Source: Bilabrum cf. latius (taxonomy: Eukaryota; Bigyra: Bicosoecida; Bigyra; Bicosoecida). Taken from it: DNA of 64,000 nucleotides. Under the pieces are notes generated by a model. It did not search any database. It was not told the DNA's origin and saw only the letters and a list, made by a program, of their open reading frames with translations. Position 1 is the stretch's first letter; each line of letters starts with the position of its first letter. Both the position numbers and the translations under genes were made by a program. The stretch covers positions 806,001 to 870,000 of the forward strand of contig OZ237750.1 in assembly GCA_965178125.1 (NCBI GenBank), written 5' to 3'. Shown here in pieces: positions 46,306-58,844 of the stretch.

Positions 46306-46499
46306 TTCTAAAGATCTTTTGTGGGGGAGCTTCAAGGCGGCCGGGACCTCATATGGCCTTGTGGATTGACCAAAAAAATCTTGTACAGTACGTCGCACGC
46401 GCGATCGTTTCTATCTGTATCGACCTCTTCTGCCTCGCTGCGCGCAGCAGCTGGCTACAAGTTCCAGTCGCAAGCACCCAACCTCCATGCGGAGCCTGA

Positions 46500-49400
46500 T
46501 CATTCAGGATGGCTCTGACCGTGATTCTGTGTAGCCATGGCCATCCCAAGCAATGCCTCGTCTTCTTGCGGGTCGTCTCGATGCAGCACAGATGCATGCC
46601 CTACAGAGCGGCCGCGCCCTTCCCGGGCTGCACCTGCAGGGTCAGCAGACGGACGTATCTCCGATTGAGGTGACGCATGCGAGGCGTGCTGCATCGGCAT
46701 GGCACCAAGACTCCCAGCTGCAGAATGTGCAGGTGCATCCACCTGCTAGACGCGCATGGAGCTCAACGGATACCCCGACCCCAGGGCTGCCGCCTCCGCC
46801 AGGTGCACTGCGTGCATGGCTTCGTCCCTTCCGGGCGCGCCCTCTGCATAGTGCCTCTATTCGCCGCTGGCTCTCTCGCCGCCGATGTTATGTGCTTTGC
46901 TGCTGCTTTGTTCTCTAGACCGCGCGTGCTCCCGTTCCTAGCCGCCCTCCGAAGGCTGAGGAGCAGTGCCAATGGGCACAGGCAGCCCGTCATGTCCACG
47001 TCCATCCCCTGACCGTGACCGTGCTGGCGAGCTCGCACCAAGATGGGCCGTGGGATTCGACGCATTCATCCGTGCCTGCGCCTGAGCCTGGGCCTGTGCC
47101 CTCCTCCGTCTAGCCCTTTTCAGTCTCGCGTTGGCCGCCCCCTCCTGCATGCTGCGGATCATGCTGGCCTGCGCGCGGATGAGGCCTTCGCGGTGGTGCA
47201 GGCGGGTCTCCAACTCTCCGGCGCGGTCCATCTCCTTTCTAAGACGCACGATGAGCTGGGAGCACACCTGGCGCATAGCCCCCATGGAAGCAGTCTCCAG
47301 GACTGGCCACGCCGCGGCTGGCTGGCTACGTCGAGCGGGACGACCAGGACGGTAGGGCTGCCACCCACCAGTTGGACCTGGCGTGCCCCCTGGTGTCTCT
47401 TTCGCGCGCGATGATCCTTTTTTATTTGAGCTTCTAGGGCCGTCTGGTGTTCCGCCAACTGCAGTCTCGTCTTTCCTACTCTGCTGGAACCGGGGGGCAT
47501 GCACAGGTGATGCGGAGCCCGCCAACTGCGGGGAGCCGGGCTCCCGAGCCGCCGACTGGCGTGCATCCTGGTCCTACCTTGGCGAAGCAGTGGCACCACG
47601 ACTGCTTGCAATGACAGCTGGCGGACGTTCCAGGCTCTCATCAGACTCTGAGTCCACTTCATGCGCGGCACCGCGGCGTGGTGCTTCTCTTGCAGGGCTC
47701 CACGTCGATCGCGGGGACGACATCCCGGCACGACTGGCAGCGATCGGCGGCATCGTGCCACCAACGAATGCATGGTGTCCTCGACTGCCATGTGATAGTG
47801 CTGACTGCATCTCTTGTTCGCTCGGCACGTGCGTGTTGTCCGCCATCCACTCGGCAGCCGCGGCTGCGAGCGCGTCCTCCACGCCGCCTGACGTTGCAGT
47901 CCTGCGACGCCACCCTCGACCCAAGGCCTTGGTCTGAGCGACGGGGCCTTCTGCTTCCTACGGGCGGCCGACTTGCTCCTCCACGACCTAGCACAGAGAC
48001 GCCGCTAGCTCCCCCTGCAGCCGCTCCACCAGGGGCGTGTCCACGCCGAGCCGAAGCTGCAGCTGCAGCAGCCTGTCAATCCGATCCGATTCCAGGCTCC
48101 ATGCGCGCAGGACCATGGCAAAGAACTTGTCCACAGGTATGCATGGCTCGGCGTTGAGGCTGTAGGCTGCCTGCAAACGGCGCAGGATCGAGTCCGGCTC
48201 TGTGTCAGGCTGCTGGCCGAACCCGCTGCTCTCCGCCACCAGCTCAAGCACTCCGTCTGCAAGGGAGTCTCGCGTATCCTAACTCCACTGCAGCACGTCA
48301 GAGCTGAGTCCCGCAGCCTCGATGGATGCGGCCTTGTGCAGCAGAGCGGCCACGGGTGACGTCTGCATGCACTGCGTGAGAGCCTGTACGGCGAGTCGGA
48401 CCGGAAGCACACCGGTCTCGTAGTGATTGTCAGAGGCGTGTACAGGGGCAGCAAATAGCAATGTGCTGAGAGCGACGCGAGTGGATGCGGCCTGCGACGC
48501 GATGGACCAGTGGATCGGAAGAAGAAGGCAAGGAGCGGGTGCAGCTGTGGGGGTAGCAAGCCGACAGCCGGTATCGTAGCAATACCCATGGCCTTCCATA
48601 GACCTGAAGGCAAGACTCACGTCGATCTGTTGTGCCTTGTATATGCTAAGCAAAACATCCAGGAACATTTCGCCAAACTTTGGATCGTACGGCGTGTCGT
48701 CCCGAATGCCGAAGCACCTGACGAGAATCCAAGCGAGAGGGAATTGCTGCTCCACTCGCAGCAACGAGCCGCACAGCGCTGACAAGCGATCCCTCCACTG
48801 TGCCCTCGATAGTGCGCGGCTGGTGGCATAGAGCTCGCGCCCTAGGTCCACGGGGGGTGCTGTGGCGAGCACTGCCTCCTATGTGTGGATCCTCTGGGGA
48901 CTGGTTCCCGATGCAGGTGATCTAGCATCGGCGCGGGCTCTGGTGGGTATTGTAATACCACGAGAATCGGGAGTGTGGCGCTAGGTCTCAGTCTGCCGCT
49001 TGCCCTTGCCTGTCCCCGAGAGACCGGCGGCCCGCGTGTTTGCGGCGCGGGCGCGGGACCGGTGGCCCGCAGCTTTCTCACTTGGTGACGAGGACTGCTG
49101 CTGCAGCTGATGGGCAAAACTAGCAGCTTCATCTAAGCCTGGGTGCGTACTGCTGTGCTCCAAGGGCTTAAATGAAGACGCGCCGCTCCCAGCAGAGCTC
49201 GAGTCGACAGACGCAGCAGCTGATGATGCCATCGCCTCCTGTCGGGCACCCGGCGAAGCAGGAAGAAACGAGACCCTACCGTTCTGCTACATTTTTGACC
49301 CAGCGGCAGCGTTTGTGCGATGGATAGCTGACGCGCGTTGCCGGACGGATGCTTGAACCACGGCGACAGCCGAAGATACTGCAAGGCCTGCTGTCGTGAC

Positions 49401-49625
49401 CAGCTGCTTGCCTTTTCGTGCACCGATTACTTTCGAGTGTACCGTGGAGCACGGCGAAAACTTTGCTTCTGGGTGCCTCGAGTCAAACACGAGTGCTGAG
49501 CGCACCACGCTTCGAGGAACCTGCTCGTACTGAAACGCCCATCCGCGTCGCAGAGCGGCCGTTTGTTCTTCCAAATGAATCATCCCATCGCGAGCTCGCG
49601 CCTTCTACGCCGCAGACTTGGGCAT
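46500..49625 (-). CDS. Unknown large protein with coiled coil and low-complexity regions
   Basis: One frame, 1,041 residues from the ATG at 49625 to TGA at 46500, with about ten TAGs (49605, 49287, 48981, 48279, 47988, 47574, 46938 and others) read as Gln and no TAA or TGA. Three parts look folded. Residues 1-90 include EEQTAALRRGWAFQYEQVP and RSVVRSALVFDSRHP. Residues ~250-350 include SLLRVEQQFPLAWILVRCFG and FGEMFLDVLLSIYKAQQIDV. Residues ~445-545 include FFAMVLRAWSLESDRIDRLL. A coiled coil (~770-830, LIVRLRKEMDRAGELETRLHH) leads into an Arg/Ala-Gln repeat; the rest is Ser/Ala/Pro-rich. No family recognised. It converges with the ABHD11-like gene, 194 bp apart. The start could be upstream: an in-frame TGA occurs at 49746. 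Confidence 0.62.
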
Positions 49626-50338
49626 GCCGCCCGGGTCCTGCTCAGTGCCCGCGCCGGAGGCGAGCTCTTTGCCGGCTCGGTGCGATTCCGGATTAGTAGT
49701 TCTTTGGTTACAACCGCCTTTTTTGCCCGAGCTGCACTTGCTGGCTCACAATAAGAATTCATGGGATTCTTTACATGCAGTAGGGTCACTGAGCTCGTAC
49801 TCATATTTTTTCTAGTCGTACTTGCGGTTGCCTCATCGAATAGTGACGGATGGATTTCCTACGTGAGGCAGTAGCTGCGATTGAACGATTATCAACTTGT
49901 GTGACCATCAGAACTACATCCCTGTTTGATTCCACGCGCCAAATGTGTTTCTGCGATACGTTAGATCGTATCACCGTGCTCTCTAGCTGCAAATTGTACT
50001 CTACAGTGCAAACAGCTCTTCTGATTTCCACTGAAATTGTTGGTATTGCAGGCTTTGGGGGCCGCGTTGGTTGGGATCGTGTTAATCGTAGATGTCATGT
50101 TTGCTGATGCTGACAAGGGTTTCATGTTCGAACCGAGTTGGCGAAGATGGGAACGGTACAACATCGCTGACTGAGGCAGCACGCCAAATGAGGAACCGGA
50201 GAAGGACTATAATGGACTGATTCGCGTGATACCTAAATTATATTCATTTGCCACCAGCTGTGCATTCATGACATGCAAATGGTGCAACCTGGGGCAGGCT
50301 TGACACCATAACCATCTCATTCACATCACGGCCAGCTA
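49626..50338. other. Intergenic spacer, ~713 bp, AT-richer
   Basis: Between the start of the unknown coiled-coil gene and the end of the carbamoyl-phosphate synthetase gene, both on the minus strand. It is markedly more AT-rich than the flanking coding DNA, with only short random ORFs. I see no tRNA, repeat or conserved protein. It probably contains the CPS 3' UTR and the promoter of the minus-strand coiled-coil gene. Confidence 0.6.
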
Positions 50339-53300
50339 TCAGTGGAATTCCTTGGGGTCTGTCCAGGCCTCTTCGTCCTTCTCCTGCCCGTAGTAAGTAA
50401 ACAAGCTCTCAGGCTTGAGCCCCACCATGGGCTCCCTAGTATGCTTGTCGATCGCGTCGGCAAACATGCTGAACAGCTTCACATTGGTCAGCAGCGGGAC
50501 GTTGAAATCCACCGCCGTCCGCCGGATGTGGTAGTTGTGCAGCGGCTGCTCGCTGTAGGGGTTAGGCAGGTTGACCACCAGGTCCACATCCGCGTCCTTG
50601 ATCATGCGCACCATCTCGCTCTCTTGCACCACCGCTCCCTCAGTGCTGTCAGGGTAGGGGACCTCCTGCGGGAGCAAACATGGACAGAAGGAAACATTAA
50701 ACTAGTAAAGGGAGGGACCAGCAAAGACGCGGCACTGCAAACGACAACCAACAAGTTCCACCAACCGAGCTGCGTGGCCTCAGTAAAAAATTAGAGTGTT
50801 TTGCTAGCGCTCAGCCAGCTACCCACCCATGAAGGGCGGGCGGGCGGTCGCGGCAAGGGGGTTGGATCATCCTCGGCCAACGCAACCCCCGCGAGTGCAA
50901 GCAAAAAGCGAGCAATCAAAAAAGATTGCAAACAGGCAATGCTTTGCTTCTCACCGTGACAGGTACCTCGTGCTGCTTGAGGAAGGCCGCGGTGCCGGGC
51001 GTGGCTCGCAGCTCGTATCCAACGTCGGCCAACTTGTAGGCGCCGTGGATCAGCTCCGGGTGGAACATGGCCTGCGCCGACAAAAAGATGGCCTTCTTGG
51101 GCAGCTTGAAGCCCGCGGCCAGCATGGACTTGAGGAAGGCCTCGTGCCGGTCGGCCCCGAAGCACGCCACCTCTCCAGTCGATGCCATCTCCACGCCCAG
51201 GATGGGGTCCGCTCCCCTCAGCCGAGTGAAGGAAAACATGGGCGCCTTGATGCCCACAAAGCCGCGCGGCCGCTTGGTGCGGTCCGTGATGGCAGGCAGG
51301 TCCATGTCCGCGGTGGACGCGCCCACCATGGCCCTCGTGGCCGCCTCGATAAAGTCGGCGCCCACCGTCTTGCTGACGAAGGGGAAGGACCGCGAGGCAC
51401 GCAGGTTGCACTCGATCACAGACACCTCGGCCCCGTTGGCCAGCAGCTGCATGTTGAAAGGGCCCGTGATCTCGAGCGCCTTGGCCACACGAGAGGCGAT
51501 CTTGCGCACCCTGTCCACGTAGTACCGGCTCAGCGTCTGGGGGGGCAGCACCAGGGTCGCGTCGCCAGAGTGCACGCCCGCGTTCTCGACGTGCTCCGAC
51601 ACCGCGTGCGCGATCACCTCGCCGTCCCTGGCCACGCCGTCAAGCTCGATCTCGAGCGCCCCGTCCATGAACTTGGTGACCACGACCGGGTGCTCGGGGC
51701 TCACAGACACCGCATTGGCCAGGAAGCGGCCCAGCTGGTCCTCGTCGTACGCCACGCTCATGGCAGCTCCCGACAGCACGTACGAGGGCCGCACCAACAC
51801 CGGGTACCCCACCCTGTTGGCAAACTCGAAGGCCTCCGAGGGCGTCGTGAGCTCCTTCCACGCGGGCTGCTCGATGCCGCTCGCGTCCATGAGCTGGCTG
51901 AACTTGAACCTGTCCTCGGCCGAGTCGATCATCAGGGGGCTCGTGCCGAGGATGTTGACGCCCTGCTGGTGCAGCGGCAGCGCAAGGTTGTTGGGGATCT
52001 GCCCGCCCACGCTCACGATCACCCCGTCGGGGGACTCGTGGTCGTAAATGTCCAGCACCCGCTCCTGCGAGAGCTCCTCAAAGTACAGCCGGTCGCTCTC
52101 GTCGTAGTCCGTGCTGACCGTCTCGGGGTTGTAGTTCACCACGATGGTGCGCTTGCCCAGCCGACGGAGCGTCCGGATGGCGCTCACCGAGCACCAGTCG
52201 AACTCTACGCTCGAGCCGATCCTGTACGTGCCGCTGCCCAGCACCACCACGCCTTCGCCGCTGCTCTCCACGTCGTTCTCGTCGCCATGGTACGTGGCAT
52301 ACAGGTAGTTGGTCTGCGCGGGATACTCGGCAGCCAGCGTGTCGATCTGCTTGATGACGGGCACAATGCCCCTCTCCTTGCGGGCCTGCCGCACGGTGAT
52401 CTCGTCCACCTTGCTGCCCTCCCGGCTCACCATGTTGGCGATCTGGGCGTCGCTGTACCCGAGCTGCTTGGCCTTCTCGAGCAGCGACACGGGGAGGCCC
52501 CCTAGGGCGACGATGCCGTCAGAGTCGGTGCCGTCCACGCCCTGCGCCTGGGAATGGTCCTCGCCCTCGATGCGCATCGCCAGCTTGTGCATGCGGTCCA
52601 GGCGGTGCAGGAACCAGGGGTCGATCTTGGTCCTGTCCTGGAGCTCCTCCACCGACATGCCGTTGCGCAGCGACCACGCGATGGCCGCCACCCTCTTGTC
52701 CGTTGGGCTGTGCAGCTCGTCCTCGAGCTTGGCCGGGTCGCTCCAGTCCCCCTGCGGAGCAAACCCGGGGTTGCCGGGGTCCACCATGCGGAGGGCCTTC
52801 TGGAACGATTCCTCGAAGGACCTGCCCACCGCCATGACCTCGCCCACGCTCTTCATCGCGCTCCCGATCTTCTCAGAGACGCCCTCGAACTTGGCCAGGT
52901 CCCACCGCGGCATCTTGGTCACGATGTAGTCCAGACTGGGCTCGAAGCACGCAGAGGTGCGGAGCGTGACGGCGTTGGTGATCTCGGGCAGCGTGATGCC
53001 GAGGGCTAGCTTGGCCGCCACCGCCGCCAGCGGGTACCCCGTGGCCTTGGAGGCCAGCGCAGACGATCGCGAGAGCCTGGGGTTCACCTCGATGATGCAG
53101 TAGTCGAGGCTCTCCGGGTCGAGCGCGTACTGGATGTTGCACTCGCCGACGATGCCCAGGTGCCTGACCACGTTGATGGCCGTGCGCCGCAGCATGTGGT
53201 ACTCCTCGTTGGACAGGGTCTGCGAGGGCGCCACCACGATGCTATCGCCCGTGTGCACGCCCAGAGGGTCGAAGTTCTCCATGTTGCACACCGTGATGCA

Positions 53301-55886
53301 GTTGTCCATCCGGTCGCGCACCACCTCGTACTCCACCTCCTTCCAGCCCAGCAGGCTCTTTTCCACCAGAATCTGAGGAGACACCGAGAACGCCTTGGCT
53401 GCCATGTCGCGCAGGTGCGCCTCGTCCGTGCAGATGCCCGACCCCAGCCCTCCAAGGGCAAAGGCAGACCGAATCATGCACGGATACCCGATCCGCTCGG
53501 CCGCCTCCACGGCGCCCTGCACGGTGGTGGTGGCCTCAGAGGGGGCCAGCTTCTCCCCAATCTCGCGGAGCTTGTCAGAGAAAATGTCTCTGTCCTCGGA
53601 CGCTTCCACGGACTCGATGGAAGTGCCCAGCACCTAGACGCCATACTTTTCCAAGATGCCCTTCTTCTCCAGCTCGATGCCGCAGTTGAGCGCCGTCTGC
53701 CCGCCCATGGAGATGACGATGCCCTCGGGCCTCTCCCGCTTGATCACCAGCTCGATAAAGTCCGTCGTCACCGGCAAAAAGTAGACATTGTCCGCCTGCG
53801 TGCTGATCGCCTGGTCCACGGGGCCGCCCTCCTTGGACTGCACCACGGGCTCCACCCCCTCCTTGGCTCGGCTCGGGTGGTTGGTCTGCACCGACGCGAT
53901 GTTGGGGTTCATGAGCACAACCTCGGCGCCCTCCTCCTTGAGAGCCTTGATGGCCTGCGCTCCGCTGTAGTCGAACTCGCCCGCCTGCCCGATGGACAGC
54001 CCGCCCGAGCCCAGCAGCAGCACCTTCTTGGGCCGGATCCTCTCGGGCCTGGCCTTGGGCGTCGCCGTGGCCGACACGTTCTTTGCCTTGCCCTTGACCA
54101 TGTCCAGGAACATGTCGAACAGGAAATCGGTGTCCTCGGGCCCGCCCTTGGCCTCGGGGTGGAACTGCGCCGTGAAGTACGGCCGCTCCTTGTGCATGAT
54201 GCCCTCGTTGGTCCCGTCGTTGGCGTTCACAAAGAGCTCCTGCCAGTCGTCGGGGAGCAGGCTCGCATCCGTGGCGTACCCGTGGTTCTGCGGGGTGATG
54301 AAGGCCTCTCCCGTGAGCTTGTTGATGACAGGCTGGTTCTGGCCGCGGTTGCCGAAGGGTAGCTTGTTCGTCTTGGCGTTGGCAGCCAGAGACAGCAGCT
54401 GGTTGCCGAGGCAAATGCCAAAGATGGGCTTCACGTGGCCGGAAGACTCTGGCATCGTCACGATTTCCCTCAGCTTGTCCACCAGCGGCTTGAGCTCGGG
54501 GTGCTGCGGGTCACCAGGTCCGTTGGACAGGAAGAGCCCGTCGGCCCAGTGCTTGTAGTCGTCCACCAGGCCCTCGTAGTTCCATGGCACCACGCGCACC
54601 TCGGCGCCTCGCTGCACCAGCATCCGTACCATGTTTTCCTTGAGGCCGCAGTGGACCGCAAGCACCTTGTGCGGGTTGCCCGCCCCGAACGTCTGCACCT
54701 CCTTGCACGACACCTCTGCCACGAGGTTTCGGTCGTTGGGGTCTAGCATGGGGAGGTCTTCGCCGGCCTGGTCGCCCTCCATGACGATCTTGCCGAGCAT
54801 GGCACCCTTGTCTCTGATTTTCTTAGTCAGCAGGCGGGTGTCGATCCCGTGCAGGGCGGGCACGCCCTCGTCCTGCAGCCACTCGCCGAGCGACGACTTG
54901 GCGTTCCAGTGGGAGTACCTGCGCAATAAGGGAGAGTAGAAAGTAATACAATGGCTTCTATTGGATTCCGTTGAAAAAAACTGAGCAAAGCTAACCATTG
55001 CCTCGGCGGCATGCAAGTTTCAAACTGGGGATCGAGCAGAGTGCGTCAGACAGGGATAACAGATCCGTTCATCGGCTAACCCAATTGGCATTAGGGCGCC
55101 TCCTACAAGAGGTGTCAGAATCTTATACGTTAAATCATCACCCGCACGCTGCTCAATCCAAGGAGATCCACACGCAAGATCACAAAGGACTCAAATCGTG
55201 CGGCTGTCAGCGCAGCCGCACAGATTCAGGGCACACAAAAACACGAAAGCCTGGAGCGCCGCTTCAAACGAACAAACTTGCAAGGATCGAATGTATGCAC
55301 GCAATAGACCTGGCTCGAACAGGCTTGTCTCACTTGTGACTGTAGTCTTGCACGATAAGCCCGTCAGCTTGGATTTTGCCGCTCTCCATGTTACGAAGAA
55401 GGCCTAAATCATCCACTTCTGTCCGGCTAGGAACGCCATAGTTGCCTACCAATGGATACGTCAATACTAGGACCTATCCTCGGTAAGAGGGGTCCGTCAG
55501 ACTCTCAGGGTAGCCCACCATGCCGGTTGTGAACACAACCTCGCCCTGAATGGACTTGTCTGCGCCAAAAGACAGGCCTCCCAGGCGCGTACCATCCTCC
55601 AATACCAACACCCCTTTCTTTTCCTGCAGAGCAGGACATGTGGGAGGGATTCAACCAGCCGACATTTGAATTAGAAATCGCTGTTGTGAAGTGAATGGTG
55701 TTCCCTTCGGCAACTCTAGTGATGACGAGTGTACGACCCAAACCAAATCAGAATCGAGAAAAGGTGCATGATCCGCTGTAAGTCGCTGCCTAGAAGAGCC
55801 ATGACAATCAAAAACGCTTAAAAGGTTTAAACCTAGGATCATACTTCCCTGTCGGTGCTACCATAGTCAACTACTGGATCAAACAT
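50339..55886 (-). CDS. CPS: Glutamine-dependent carbamoyl-phosphate synthetase (fused GATase and synthetase)
   Basis: Exons 55623-55334, 54918-50955 and 50665-50339 are secure; a first exon 55886-55845 ([14 protein letters not shown]) with donor GTATGA is tentative. The total is about 1,540 residues, TGA stop. The small-subunit part has [41 protein letters not shown] (TAG 55474 = the invariant Gln), then the GATase active site with Cys in GICLGNQL and His/Glu in QFHPEAKGG. The two ATP-grasp halves follow ([35 protein letters not shown]); the link KYGV-TAG-VLGTS at 53634 is also Gln. The allosteric domain ends in SLFTYYGQ plus a short acidic tail. There is no dihydroorotase or ATCase fusion, so it resembles CPS I/III of arginine/urea metabolism rather than CAD. 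Most family members have GICLGHQ; here His is Asn. Confidence 0.9.
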
Positions 55887-55993
55887 GCAAACAAGACGAA
55901 TAAGATCTGTCGCGGTGTCCTTCACGCGCACAGTTATACGGCTACTTCTCTGCACACCGCCTCTTCAGACATGCACAGGCACTCACATTACCA

Positions 55994-56314
55994 TCAAATG
56001 GCCCTCCTCCAGTCTATATTAACCTAACTTGGGACCTTGACCATTGCAAAGCCCCCTATCTCGGCAACGCCCGATGCATCAGCTGCCGAACGGCGCTGCG
56101 CGTAGCCAAACGCATCATCTTGCAGCACAACCCCAAAGCTCCTCTGAAATTCTAATAATGTACTGCTTAGATAGCAGAGATTGCACGAATAGACTTGGAG
56201 ATTGCTCCTGCTGCTGTTGATTTGCTCCGCAGGTACCTTTGAACTAATTGTTGCGTGTATCTTTAAATTCGCTTCGCGAACGTTCCTCCCAGTCCGCTCC
56301 ATGTTGCACTTCAT
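55994..56314 (-). CDS. Small ORF of unknown significance
   Basis: A 106-codon frame (ATG 56314, TAG at 56024 read as Gln, TGA 55994) between the CPS and GH-A-like genes. Its second half (FQRSFGVVLQDDAFGYAQ.., AEIGGFAMVKVP) looks somewhat protein-like, and an acceptor-like TTTCAG precedes it, so it might instead hold an exon of another transcript. I recognise no family. Confidence 0.25.
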
Positions 56315-56340
56315 TCTTTTCGCTGATCTATTGGTTAGTA

Positions 56341-58693
56341 ATGCTGACTGTTGCAGGACTTAGCATGTTTGTGCTTATACAGGTGTCACACTCCCAGCTG
56401 ATCTACGAACAAGATGGAAGTGCGGCGAGCACATCGCTTAATGGAGTGGCTAGCTACGAACGCGATCTTTGGTTTGTCGACCTGGTAAAAATCTCCAGGA
56501 AGTTTGGAAGCCCAGGCAAGTCGTACGATGGTTCAGCTTAGATTGGCCAGGATGGGTGGCCGCTCGAAGATTTTGGGCTGTGGCTGGTCGATGGCCAAGC
56601 ACCGGGATCCTTGGTGGGCAAGTCCTACTTCCAGGCTACTTGCGGTAGCGAGCCATCGATCTCCGTAAGGGGTGCACAGATCTTATCGCATACATGGGAT
56701 CCTTCTACGAAAGCATCCAGTGGGTACCTCAACATCACATCGGCGCACGAGTATGTCTCTATCTCTTTTACGAACACGTCAACCGGATGCCGTGACATAC
56801 ACGTCCTCCAACCGGGCTACAACATGAGCCGAGCCACGGACTTTGCAGACCACGTGTACAAGTGGTTGGGTCAGCTGCAGGGCCACCTCAGGTTCATGGA
56901 CTGGGGTCGCACGAACGACAACCAGGAGGTCCACTGGAGGTGAGCCACTCCTGGCCATTGGTGCCACGCTGATGGAGATGCGAGATGCGAGATGCCCGTG
57001 CATCGCTGGTTTTCACCAACAAGCCTGCTTTCTTCGACCCCTATCCTAGCCTGGCCCCACGCATGCTTCCTTCCCGCCACCCCTCGACTCCGCCTCTGCA
57101 CCTCGCAGCGACCGCACCCCTCCCAGCTGGCCCTCGTACTCGTGGGGGCCCGCCCCCCTGAACAACACCGGGGTCCCGTGGGAGGTCATGATTCAGCTGT
57201 GCAATTCAATGCACCTAGATGCATGGATCAACGTCCCTGCCCGCGCAGACGACGACTACATCCGCAATCTGGCGTCGCTGTGGAAGGACGGCCTTGACCG
57301 GGATCTCAACGTATATTTTGAGTACTCGAACGAGGGTGAGCGCAGCCGCGTATCAGGTGCACATCGTCTTGCATCCGCTCAAAGCAGCGCCAGTCTTCCT
57401 CCCATAGTCTGCCTGCGGCCTGTCTTTTGGATGGCACGCACAAGTGCTGCTTCTACAAGAAGTAGTCTGATCTGACTCGCCTTGTTGACCACGCCCCGAT
57501 GCGCAGTATGGAATTTCATGTTCAGCCAGGCCCACTACAACACAGATGCTGCGAACCAGAGCGTGCGGGCAGGGGATCCCATGCAGCTCAACTGCAGCGC
57601 GTGCACCACGAACGAGTACTACTGGGGCTACGAGCGGACGGCCTACATGATGAAGCACATCGGGGACATATTTGAGGATGCTTTCGGCAAGGGGGAGCGG
57701 CCCAACGGAAGGGTCAGGCCTGTGCTGGCAGGACAGATTGGTGGCCTAACCAACGCAGTCGGGCTCAAGTATCTGGACGCAGTGCACGGACCACCGCGCG
57801 AGTACACGCATGCACTGGCGGTGGCGCCATATTTCGGCTCTGCAGCGGACTAGCAGGACCCGAATGCCACAGTGGATGAGATCATCGCAGGGTTTCAGCA
57901 GGGCGCTGATGTCTACCGGCCCAGCACGAACGTGTCGCGTGGGGCCAACCCGCTGGCGCGGTCTGCCCTGAACGCCGCTCTCTACGGCCTGAGGCTGCGG
58001 GCCTATGAGAGCGGGACGGGGTCCGGCTCGGTCAAGGGCAAGGGCGAGAACTGCGAGAACAACGCAGCGGCGCAGATGGACCCTCGCATGACGGCCATCG
58101 TGGAGCAGTACGAGTCCAACTTGAACGGCAACGGGCTCTACTCTCCCAACTGGTTCGTTTTTATCGCAAGCAACTACGATGACCCGCCGTATTGCTTCGC
58201 GTGGGGCATCTCGAACGACCCAAAGACGTTCACCTCGCCCAAGTTCGAGGGCTTGATGGCGCACCAGGCCAAGCCGCCGCCGCTCATGTCGCTCGGGAAG
58301 AGCGTCCCGACGAAGCTCAATGCATCCGTGGACCAGTTGGGCTCCCGCTGGCCGTATCAGCCCGCATGGCGCTACCTGGACACCAACCAGACCGCCGAGT
58401 TCGTGTTCAGGATGGATCCATCGGACGACGGCGCGTCGCTGCAGGTGCGCGGTGGCACCAAGGTACAGCTCACCCTCGGTTACAAGTCCAGCAAGGACGG
58501 CTCCATCGATGTGTCCGTGGACGGAGCTCATTCTGTGGTCCCGCTCAAGCAGGCCGAGACGGGGGGCACGTCCCCGCCGATCCCTCTGGACCTCGCCCCG
58601 GGCCTGCACGGCATCCAGCTCAGGGTCCTAACGGAGGACATGGAGCCCCACTCGAGGGCGCCCTACTCGATTGAAGCGCTGTCCGTGGAGTGA
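56341..58693 (+). CDS. Secreted glycosidase-like protein (clan GH-A-type fold, 'RFMDWGRTN' family)
   Basis: Three exons: 56341-56939, 57109-57335, 57507-58693 (670 residues, TGA). Donors GTGAGC and GTGAGC, acceptors CGCAG; junctions rebuild VHW|SDRTPPSW and YSNE|VWNFMF. The N-terminus is a signal peptide (MLTVAGLSMFVLIQVSHS). A beta-sandwich-like N-domain is followed by a barrel with HLRFMDWGRTN, GVPWEVMIQLCNSMHLDAWINVP and YFEYSNEVWN (Glu275, probable acid/base). These match a family of bacterial secreted proteins, often annotated as cellulose-binding or putative glycosidases. The C-terminal ~100 residues form another sandwich (VQLTLGYKSSKDGSIDV). TAGs at 56539 and 57851 are Gln. Substrate unknown, presumably a polysaccharide. 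Its similarity to bacterial proteins suggests ancient transfer, though the introns are native-like. Confidence 0.75.
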
Positions 58694-58844
58694 TTGATAG
58701 CTCGGCATTGCCAGCCGCATATGCAATTGCAGTGTCAGATGTTTGGATCCACCAGCCGGTTAGAAGAAAACTACATGCAATTCGCACTGGGTTCATGGTC
58801 AGACAGGCAGTGCACGGCGACCCGGCACCGTGCCCCAATCGATT

